Source: JBFEYJ01 sp041546305
GTDB lineage: Bacteria; Pseudomonadota; Gammaproteobacteria; Thiohalomonadales; Thiohalomonadaceae
NCBI GenBank assembly: GCA_041546305.1
Contig: JBFEWO010000168.1
Coordinates: forward strand, 1 to 5,289
DNA length: 5,289 bases
Reading direction: 5' to 3'
Shown: positions 1 to 4,672 of the stretch, piece after piece
Layout: each line of letters opens with the position of its first letter
Position numbering within the stretch: the stretch's first letter is position 1
The notes under the pieces: generated by a model
Databases searched by the model: none
Told to the model about the DNA's origin: nothing
What the model saw: only the letters and a program-made list of their open reading frames with translations
Translations under genes and position numbers: made by a program

Positions 1-139
1 GTATCTTTCATAGGGGAGAGCGTTTGGGAGCGGAGGTTCCGGCTGCGATTATCCGCAGGATGAGGGGTGGGACGACTGGCTTGATGCTATTGGCCAGTGC
101 CGTGGAAATTGATCGTTATTAGTGAAAACAGAATTAAAT
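1..139 (+). other. Left-edge stretch with no identified gene; possible 3' end of a plus-strand reading frame
   Basis: One plus-strand frame (codons starting at 3) is open from the window edge to a TAG at 120-122 and would encode about 39 residues, ending in SAVEIDRY. The other two plus frames are closed by stops at 11-13 and 61-63. If real, this is the tail of a gene whose body lies to the left, and its stop would sit 17 nt before the shared terminator, a natural place for a convergent gene to end. I do not recognise the residues as any family. An open run of this length is not unusual by chance, and third-position GC is only modest, so coding is unproven. Nothing else, such as a tRNA or clear promoter, is visible here. 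Confidence 0.2.
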
Positions 140-176
140 AAAAAAGCCCCGCCGGGTTTACCTGGGGGGCTTTTTT
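140..176. terminator. Bidirectional Rho-independent terminator
   Basis: The arm AAAAAAGCCCC (140-150) pairs perfectly with GGGGCTTTTTT (166-176). Inside it, 152-156 pairs with 161-165 (one G-U pair) around a TTTA loop, leaving only G151 bulged. Read on the minus strand the GC stem is followed by a U-rich run, and the same is true on the plus strand, so it can stop transcription from either side. It begins 17 nt past the stop codon of the peptidyl-prolyl isomerase gene and is the natural end of the minus-strand operon. It may also end a plus-strand gene from the left. Confidence 0.92.
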
Positions 177-193
177 ATTAAGCGCTTGCGAAG

Positions 194-982
194 TTATTTA
201 ATTTCGACTTTCGCCTTTTTCTGGAGAGATTCCATATACTCCCCGGCGCGACGCTGCTCGGCAATCCGTTTGAGCTGAGGTTTGACCTCTTCAAACTTGG
301 GCGGTGTCGCGCTGCGGGTATCCTCCAGCTTGATTACATGCCAGCCGAACTGGGTCTGTACCGGGCTTTTGGTGTACTTGCCCTTTTCCAGCTGGCTGAC
401 AGCCTGGCCGAATTCGGGAACCATCTGCTGCGGGGCAAACCAGCCGAGATCGCCGCCGTTCTTGCCGGTGGGACCGGTGGATTTCTTCTTTGCCAGTTCG
501 GCAAAGTCGCCACCCATATCCAGTTCGGTGATGATCTTTTCGGCTTCTTCCTTACTGGCGACCAGAATATGACGCGCCTTGTACTCCTGCACCTTGAAGT
601 CGGAGAGGCGTTCGTCATACATCTTTTTCAGTTCCTTGTCAGTGATCTCCGGCTTGCTCATCGCTTTTTCCATCGCGGCACCGAGGATCAGGTTCTGACG
701 GATGGCTTCCAGTTTTGCCAGTACCTCTTTGTCCTTGTCCAGGCCCTGTTTCAGGGCATCCTGGTAGACCAGTTCGCGGGAGATGAGTTCGCTAAGGATG
801 CGCTCCTTCCCGAGCTGCATGCTTTGCGGGTTTTCCTGCGTATAGGCATCGTAGTCCTGCTGGGTGATTTTCTTGCCGTTGACGGTGGCAAGGACCTGGG
901 CGTCTGCCGCCTGGCTCAACGGCGCGAAACAAAGCGCGGTCGCGGTAACCAGGGGGAGCAGTACGCGGTGTGATAATGACAT
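194..982 (-). CDS. Periplasmic parvulin-type peptidyl-prolyl cis-trans isomerase (SurA/PpiC-like)
   Basis: This 262-residue protein is a probable exported folding catalyst that isomerises Xaa-Pro bonds in envelope proteins. Residues 1-25 form a Sec signal peptide: a positive N-terminus, a hydrophobic core and an SQA cleavage site before A26. Cys18 is not in a lipobox, so a soluble periplasmic protein is favoured over a lipoprotein. Residues 27-120 are a helical SurA-N-like chaperone region beginning ATVNGKKIT. Residues 132-222 are one rotamase domain with the parvulin hallmarks ARHILV (H138), GGDLGWF (176-182), MVPEF and FGWHVIKL (H215). SurA itself is longer and carries two parvulin domains, so this is a one-domain relative. 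An AAAGGA Shine-Dalgarno lies 7 nt before the ATG. It is the last gene of the minus-strand operon, 34 nt after bolA, and ends just before the terminator. Family assignment is firm; the client proteins are unknown. Confidence 0.95.
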   Translation of the reverse strand: MSLSHRVLLPLVTATALCFAPLSQAADAQVLATVNGKKITQQDYDAYTQENPQSMQLGKERILSELISRELVYQDALKQGLDKDKEVLAKLEAIRQNLILGAAMEKAMSKPEITDKELKKMYDERLSDFKVQEYKARHILVASKEEAEKIITELDMGGDFAELAKKKSTGPTGKNGGDLGWFAPQQMVPEFGQAVSQLEKGKYTKSPVQTQFGWHVIKLEDTRSATPPKFEEVKPQLKRIAEQRRAGEYMESLQKKAKVEIK

Positions 983-1016
983 AGGGATATCCTTTCGGTT
1001 GGTTTCGTTTCTCAGT

Positions 1017-1289
1017 CTATTTTGTCGGGGCTTCGGCCCTGATGCTCAAAGCGTGTACTTCGCTTTGCATCAAATCACCCATTGCATCATAGACCATGCG
1101 ATGACACTGGATTGGGCTTTTGCCGGCGAACTGTTCGGCAACGATGTGGACGATAAAGTGGCCACCGCCGCGGGCGCCTGCATGACCGGCGTGTTTATGA
1201 CTCTCATCAATGATCTCCAGCTGGAGCGGCTGAAAGCTCGCCTCCAGCCGCTCGCGAATCATCGCGATGCGATCGCTGTTCTGGCTCAT
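1017..1289 (-). CDS. bolA: BolA family protein
   Basis: This is a 90-residue, single-domain BolA protein, within the usual family size. The class II KH-like fold signatures are visible: MIRERLEASFQP (10-21), IIDESHKHAGH (26-36), GGGHF (41-45), the helix-turn-helix-like segment FAGKSPIQCHRMVYDAM (54-70), and VHALSI (78-83). In the family, the C-terminal His (here H79) and a His or Cys from the loop around 31-44 bind a [2Fe-2S] cluster with a monothiol glutaredoxin. BolA proteins are linked to iron-sulphur trafficking, morphology and stress responses. Residue 62 is Cys where many members have Arg (RHR). The ATG overlaps the TGA of yciI in an ATGA junction, indicating translational coupling, and GAAGG lies 7 nt upstream. 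No glutaredoxin partner is in the window. It could be named bolA or simply BolA-like; the IbaG-type sister family is less likely. Confidence 0.94.
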   Translation of the reverse strand: MSQNSDRIAMIRERLEASFQPLQLEIIDESHKHAGHAGARGGGHFIVHIVAEQFAGKSPIQCHRMVYDAMGDLMQSEVHALSIRAEAPTK

Positions 1290-1585
1290 GGCAATACCTT
1301 CTTGAACGGTTTAACGGTGACCTTGGCATAGACCCCGGCTGCGACGTAGGGATCGGCATCGGCCCAGGCTTGCGCCTCCTCGAGGGAGGGAAATTCGGCG
1401 ACCACCAGACTGCCGCTGAAGCCCGCCTCGCCCGGCTCCTCGGTGTCGAGGTGCGGGTGCGGACCGGCCAGCAGCAGGCGGCCCTCGTTTTTCAGCGCCT
1501 GCAGACGCTCAATGTGGGCGGGACGAGCCTGTGCGCGCAGTGGCAGGCTGTTAGGCACGTCTTCGCTGATAACGGCATAGAACAT
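1286..1585 (-). CDS. yciI: YciI family protein
   Basis: This 99-residue protein matches the compact YciI family, which has a ferredoxin-like alpha/beta fold. Visible landmarks are the starting strand MFYAVISEDV, the RPAHIERL helix with H24, the GRLLLAGPHP turn (35-44), the strand SLVVAEF (59-65) and the ADPY motif with D78. Structural work on the Haemophilus homologue proposed a His/Asp-centred catalytic site, but no physiological reaction is firmly known, so none is assigned. It lies 13 nt downstream of yciB. Its Shine-Dalgarno AAAGGA is fused to the TAA stop of yciB (TAAAGGA), and its own stop overlaps the bolA start by 4 nt. It is therefore probably translated in step with both neighbours. 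In E. coli yciI also lies close to yciB, on the far side of tonB and yciA. Family identity is firm; function is not. Confidence 0.94.
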   Translation of the reverse strand: MFYAVISEDVPNSLPLRAQARPAHIERLQALKNEGRLLLAGPHPHLDTEEPGEAGFSGSLVVAEFPSLEEAQAWADADPYVAAGVYAKVTVKPFKKVLP

Positions 1586-1598
1586 CGTCTGGTTTCCT

Positions 1599-2264
1599 TT
1601 AGTCGCTTTTGGCTTCTTGTTCGGCGTCCTGGGGCATGTGGCGGGCCAGGTAGAAGGCCTGGGCGATAATGAAGGCGAAAGTCAGGCCCATCATCCAGAA
1701 GAGTTTGAAATCGACCCATTGGTCTTCCATCGCCTTGGCCTGCTCGCAGAGCTGCAGCAGCTGGCCGGTCATTTCAGTGCCGCAGGTCTCCAGATCAACG
1801 GCACCGCCAGCCGCGGCAGTGAGTGCGGCATTGGCTTCGAAGAAGAAGTTGGCGACATAGAGGTTGGCTACACCCATCAGTATGAAAAACACCGTCCAGC
1901 CGGCATTGAGACGCTGCCATACCTGCCGGGGGGCTTCGATGGCATGCGACATCATGCGCTCGACCAGGGTCTTTTCCCCGATGAAGTGACTGCCGAGGAA
2001 GGCGAGGGCGAAGAGCCAGTTCACCGCTGTCGGTTTCCACATGAAGAACGCCTTGTCCTGTAGCAGCAGGGTGGCACCACCCAGCACCAGCACCAGCAGC
2101 AGGGTGATGATATGCATCTTCTCGACCTTGCGCTGGGTGAGCCAGACAAAGCCGACCTGCAGTGCCGTGGCAATCATGATGACCACGATGGCCGGGTAGA
2201 TGCCATAGAGCTTGTAGGCGATAACGAACAGGATGATGGGAAGCAGATCAAAAAGAAATTTCAT
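1599..2264 (-). CDS. yciB: Inner-membrane septation protein A (YciB/IspZ family) with enlarged last loop
   Basis: This 221-residue polytopic inner-membrane protein starts MKFLFDLLPIILF, like YciB/IspZ. The family is tied to cell-envelope synthesis and normal septation. Hydrophobic segments lie near residues 5-19, 22-42, 52-68, 79-95, 121-142 and 186-206. Family landmarks include the TQRKVEKMH loop (43-51), FMWKPTAVNW (74-83) and the basic loop LVERMMSHAIEAP. The end, WVDFKLF followed by YLARHMPQD, matches the family C-terminus. E. coli YciB is 179 residues; the extra length lies mostly at about 143-181, between the last two membrane segments, and contains Cys161 and Cys173. By the positive-inside rule that loop is periplasmic. 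The start has only a short GGA 5 nt upstream, but the N-terminus fits the family and begins right at the first hydrophobic segment. It is the first gene of the minus-strand operon and is divergent from rnm. Confidence 0.95.
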   Translation of the reverse strand: MKFLFDLLPIILFVIAYKLYGIYPAIVVIMIATALQVGFVWLTQRKVEKMHIITLLLVLVLGGATLLLQDKAFFMWKPTAVNWLFALAFLGSHFIGEKTLVERMMSHAIEAPRQVWQRLNAGWTVFFILMGVANLYVANFFFEANAALTAAAGGAVDLETCGTEMTGQLLQLCEQAKAMEDQWVDFKLFWMMGLTFAFIIAQAFYLARHMPQDAEQEAKSD

Positions 2265-2393
2265 GAAATTCCGGAGGTTCCGTTGTTATGTTCTGTCTCT
2301 TGAGTAGGTTGTTCAATCTACCATATCCACCGGTTCAAGGGCAGCGCAGTAATCCCGCAGTCCGGGGGATAAATCGGGTACAATGGCGACCCT
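2265..2393. promoter_or_regulatory. Divergent intergenic region, presumed promoters for the yciB and rnm operons
   Basis: The starts of the two outward-facing gene sets are separated by 129 bp, so both promoters should lie here. On the plus strand TACAAT (2379-2384) resembles a -10 box, but no good -35 is found 16-18 nt upstream. On the minus strand TTGAAC occurs twice (2338-2333 and 2316-2311), each a 4/6 match to a -35, with only poor -10 partners. The two copies are 22 bp apart, about two helical turns, which could suit a dimeric regulator but may be chance. The promoter role is inferred from gene orientation; the individual boxes are weak. Confidence 0.45.
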
Positions 2394-3260
2394 ATGAGCT
2401 TGCACTATGACCTTCACAGCCACTCCCTTGCCTCGGACGGAACCCTGAGCCCTACCGAACTGGTTCACGCCGCCTCCCGTGCGGGGGTGGACGTACTGGC
2501 CCTGACCGATCACGATGAAACCGGTGGTGTTGCCGAGGCCGAGCAGGCGGCGCAGAAGGCCGGTTTGTGCCTGATCCCCGGTGTCGAGGTTTCCGTGACC
2601 TGGAACAGCCAGACGGTGCATGTGGTAGGACTGCGGATCGACCCGAGGAGTTCCCCGTTGCAGCAGGGGCTGGCCCGCCTGCGTGAATTTCGCAACTGGC
2701 GTGCCGAGGAGATGGGACGGCGCCTGGCCAAGCACGGCATCGAGGGGGCGTATGCGGCGGCCACTCAGCTGGCCCGGGGACGCATCATCAGTCGCACCCA
2801 TTTTGCCCAGTTTCTGGCAGAGCAGGGGCATGCCAAGAGTGTACGCGATGTGTTCAAACACTTTCTCAAACCACGCAAGCCGGGCTACGTGCCGGGCGAA
2901 TGGGCCTCGTTGGAGGAGGCGGTCAGCTGGCTCCACGGCGCCGGGGGACAGGCTGTGATCGCCCATCCGGCACGCTATACCATGACCGCCAGCAAGCGGC
3001 GCAAGCTGTTCGGTGAGTTTGTCGAGCTCGGCGGTGAAGCGCTGGAGGTGGTGTCCGGCAGCCACAGCCTGGGCGATTGCCACAACATGGCCCAGTACGC
3101 CAAGCAGTTCGGACTGCTTTCCTCCAGCGGTTCCGACTATCACGGCCCTGAGAATCCCTGGATCGCACTCGGCAGGCTGCCGCCACTGCCGAAGTCCTGT
3201 CAACCGATATGGTCGACCTGGGAGCTGCCGAGCAGCTGTCAGCGCCGGGGTGTCGAATAA
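2394..3260 (+). CDS. rnm: PHP-domain 5'-3' exoribonuclease RNase AM (Rnm/YciV family)
   Basis: This 288-residue protein compares with about 293 for E. coli YciV (RNase AM). The E. coli enzyme is a 5'-3' exonuclease that trims the 5' ends of rRNAs, and it also removes phosphate from 3',5'-nucleoside bisphosphates. The PHP metal site is complete: DLHSH (6-10), D15 in ASDG, TDHD (38-41), PGVE (62-65), H76 in VHVVG, H136 in RTHF, AHP (190-192) and GSDYH (246-250). The middle insert with DVFKHFLKPRKPGYVP (152-167) and the closing PWIALGRLPPLP fit this subfamily rather than the PHP domains of DNA polymerases or histidinol phosphatases. No other in-frame start exists after the upstream TAA at 2370. 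The ATG has no recognisable Shine-Dalgarno and sits 9 nt after a -10-like TACAAT. It is first in the plus-strand set, 28 nt before yciO. Confidence 0.93.
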   Translation: MSLHYDLHSHSLASDGTLSPTELVHAASRAGVDVLALTDHDETGGVAEAEQAAQKAGLCLIPGVEVSVTWNSQTVHVVGLRIDPRSSPLQQGLARLREFRNWRAEEMGRRLAKHGIEGAYAAATQLARGRIISRTHFAQFLAEQGHAKSVRDVFKHFLKPRKPGYVPGEWASLEEAVSWLHGAGGQAVIAHPARYTMTASKRRKLFGEFVELGGEALEVVSGSHSLGDCHNMAQYAKQFGLLSSSGSDYHGPENPWIALGRLPPLPKSCQPIWSTWELPSSCQRRGVE

Positions 3261-3288
3261 TCTTCCTTTTGCCGATGAATCATTCCCT

Positions 3289-3909
3289 ATGAGCCAGTTT
3301 TTCCAGATCCACCCGGACAACCCGCAAAAACGCCTTATCGAACAGGCGGTGCAGATGGTGCGCGAGGGCGCCGTGATCGTCTACCCCACCGATTCGGGTT
3401 ACGCCCTGGGTTGCCAAATCGAGGACAAGCATGCGCTGGATCGCATCCGCGCCATACGCCGTCTCGACGATCGGCACAACTTCACCCTGGTCTGCCGCGA
3501 CCTCTCCGAAATCAGCACCTATGCCAAGGTGGATAATACGGTGTTTCGCCTGCTCAAGGCGGTCACCCCGGGGGCTTACACCTTCATCCTCAATGCCACT
3601 CGTGAGGTGCCGCGGCGCATCCAGAGCAAGCGCAAGACCATCGGCCTGCGCGTTCCGGACAACGCCATTGTCCGCGACTTGCTGGATGCACTGGGCGAGC
3701 CGCTGATGAGCACCACCCTGATCCTGCCCGGGGAGAGCAATCCCGAATGCGATCCTTATGAAATCCGCCAGAACCTGGAGCATGCGGTGGATCTCATCAT
3801 CGACGGTGGCTATGGTAGCTTCGAGCCGACCACGGTCGTGGACCTCACCGAGGATGTGCCCCAGGTGGTGCGGCGTGGTCTGGGCGACCCGGCGCCGTTT
3901 GAGGTATAA
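3289..3909 (+). CDS. yciO: YciO, TsaC/Sua5-like (threonylcarbamoyl-AMP synthase family) protein
   Basis: This 206-residue protein has the same length as E. coli YciO. It is a single YrdC-fold domain of the kind that binds ATP, threonine and bicarbonate in TsaC/Sua5, the first enzymes of tRNA t6A synthesis. Seen here: VIVYPTDSGYALGC (29-42, the TsaC PT-YGLG equivalent), HNFTLVCRDLSEIS (63-76), TPGAYTFIL (93-101), KRKTIGLRVP (114-123), PLMSTTLILPG (138-148) and VVDLTEDVPQVVRRGLGD (183-200). The N-terminus MSQFFQIHPDNPQ is the YciO signature and fixes the ATG at 3289. An in-frame GTG at 3250 would add 13 unrelated residues, and the longer open frame further upstream only overlaps rnm. There is no clear Shine-Dalgarno, so it may rely on coupling to rnm, which ends 28 nt earlier. 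YciO is a paralogue of TsaC whose role in the cell is unsettled, so t6A synthesis should not be assumed. Confidence 0.95.
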   Translation: MSQFFQIHPDNPQKRLIEQAVQMVREGAVIVYPTDSGYALGCQIEDKHALDRIRAIRRLDDRHNFTLVCRDLSEISTYAKVDNTVFRLLKAVTPGAYTFILNATREVPRRIQSKRKTIGLRVPDNAIVRDLLDALGEPLMSTTLILPGESNPECDPYEIRQNLEHAVDLIIDGGYGSFEPTTVVDLTEDVPQVVRRGLGDPAPFEV

Positions 3910-3928
3910 GAGGCAGGGTTATTACAGG

Positions 3929-3934
3929 TATAAT
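3929..3934 (+). promoter_or_regulatory. Perfect -10-like TATAAT just before the M50 protease start
   Basis: TATAAT lies 6 nt before the ATG at 3941, so a promoter using it would start transcription at about the A of the start codon. No matching -35 is present at 16-18 nt spacing, and there is no TG extension. TTGAGG at 3899-3904 is 24 nt away, too far. It overlaps the second copy of an 8-bp direct repeat, AGGTATAA (3902-3909 and 3926-3933). It may be an internal promoter or a chance hexamer. Confidence 0.25.
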
Positions 3935-3940
3935 CAGCCG

Positions 3941-4612
3941 ATGAACGAGTTGAGTACACTGCAGTTGGTGGTGGTGGCCATTATTCCGGTCCTCTTTGCT
4001 ATCACCATGCATGAGGCCGCACACGGCTGGGTGGCGCTGCGTCTGGGCGATCCTACGGCTAAAATGCTCGGCCGCCTGACCTTCAATCCGATACCGCATA
4101 TCGACCCGGTGGGCACCATTCTGGTCCCGGCGGGCCTCCTTCTCATGAGCGCCTTGGCAGGGGGAACCCCTTTTCTGATAGGCTGGGCAAAACCGGTACC
4201 GATAACCGCACAAAACCTGCGAAAGCCGCGCCGGGATATGGCCTTTGTCGCACTGGCCGGCCCGACATCGAATCTGCTGATGGCCCTGTTTTGGGCGCTG
4301 ATGCTGCGCCTGGGGATGGAACTGGTGGATACCAGTCAGGGGATAGGGGAGTTTCTGATCTATTCCGGTCAGGTGGGGATTTACATCAATGCGATCCTGC
4401 TGGCGCTGAATATTCTGCCGCTGCCACCGCTGGACGGCAGCCGGGTGGTTTCCTCCCTATTGCCGCCGCGCCTGGAATGGCAGTACAACCGTTTGGAAAA
4501 TTTTGGCTTTCCCATATTATTGCTGCTTTTGATCACCGGCATCCTGGGAGGCATATTGTCTCCGATCATTAATCTGGTGTGGATGACGGTGACGAGGATT
4601 GTTGGCCTGTAG
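3941..4612 (+). CDS. Site-2 protease family membrane zinc metallopeptidase (M50)
   Basis: This 223-residue multi-pass inner-membrane protein is related to site-2 proteases, which cut substrates within or near the membrane. The zinc site is complete: HEAAH (24-28, Glu25 catalytic) in the first hydrophobic segment and NILPLPPLDGSR (157-168, Asp165 as third ligand). Other family marks are FNPIPHIDPVGT (48-59), GWAKPVP (81-87) and AGPTSN (106-111). Hydrophobic segments lie near 8-26, 57-73, 101-124, 136-157 and 190-213. It has no PDZ domain and is about half the length of RseP, so it is the minimal type often annotated simply as a site-2 protease family protein, with unknown substrate. The ATG at 3941 is chosen because it begins just before the first membrane segment; upstream in-frame codons overlap yciO. 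It lies 31 nt after yciO and has at best a weak, distant CAGG. Its stop codon sits inside a hairpin. Confidence 0.92.
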   Translation: MNELSTLQLVVVAIIPVLFAITMHEAAHGWVALRLGDPTAKMLGRLTFNPIPHIDPVGTILVPAGLLLMSALAGGTPFLIGWAKPVPITAQNLRKPRRDMAFVALAGPTSNLLMALFWALMLRLGMELVDTSQGIGEFLIYSGQVGIYINAILLALNILPLPPLDGSRVVSSLLPPRLEWQYNRLENFGFPILLLLLITGILGGILSPIINLVWMTVTRIVGL

Positions 4613-4629
4613 CGCAATGGCGACAGGCC
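4604..4629 (+). other. Inverted repeat embedding the M50 gene stop codon
   Basis: GGCCTGT (4604-4610) pairs perfectly with ACAGGCC (4623-4629). Inside, CGC (4613-4615) can pair with GCG (4620-4622) around an AATG loop, leaving two bulged bases. The TAG stop (4610-4612) is within the structure. No T-run follows, so it is not a standard intrinsic terminator. It could weaken readthrough into trpS, stabilise the upstream mRNA's 3' end, or mark a processing site. The pairing is visible; any function is inferred. Confidence 0.4.
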
Positions 4630-4658
4630 GTATTGGTGTCCCAATTAATTATAAAATC

Positions 4659-4672
4659 AGGAAGCGAGATTG
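4659..4672 (+). promoter_or_regulatory. trpS: Ribosome binding site that sets the trpS TTG start
   Basis: AGGAAG (4659-4664) precedes two in-frame TTG codons. TTG 4670 is 7 nt after AGGA, a normal spacing; TTG 4676 would be 13 nt away, or 7 nt from the weaker GAG at 4666-4668. An in-frame TAA at 4652 rules out any start further upstream. The first in-frame ATG, at 4709, lies inside the conserved SGMRPTG motif and is too late. Confidence 0.65.

Noticed and set aside
180..187. Palindrome AAGCGCTT beside the terminator
   Set aside because: It is short, isolated and within expectation for chance; no partner site is seen.
338..973. Plus-strand open frame (211 codons) opposite the peptidyl-prolyl isomerase
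   Set aside because: The minus-strand protein has a signal peptide, a parvulin domain and a Shine-Dalgarno. The plus frame shows no family features and mirrors its codons.
2081..2098. Three tandem CCAGCA units
   Set aside because: They encode a Leu/Val-rich membrane segment of YciB; the repeat follows from codon use in a hydrophobic helix.
31..2282. The 11-bp CGGAGGTTCCG present at 31-41 and 2272-2282
   Set aside because: An 11-bp match between two places in a window of this size is expected by chance, and the contexts share nothing else.
3013..3288. N-terminal extension of yciO into rnm
   Set aside because: The frame is open but the residues resemble nothing, while ATG 3289 gives exactly the family N-terminus and length.
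2313..3320. Long minus-strand open frame (335 codons) opposite rnm
   Set aside because: It is antisense to a complete PHP-domain protein with all its metal ligands. It has no recognisable domain and no sensible ribosome-binding site; such shadows are common in GC-rich coding DNA.
4650..4655. TATAAA as a trpS promoter -10 box
   Set aside because: There is no -35 at suitable spacing, and a start near 4662 would remove most of the AGGAAG ribosome-binding site from the mRNA. It is probably just AT-rich spacer.
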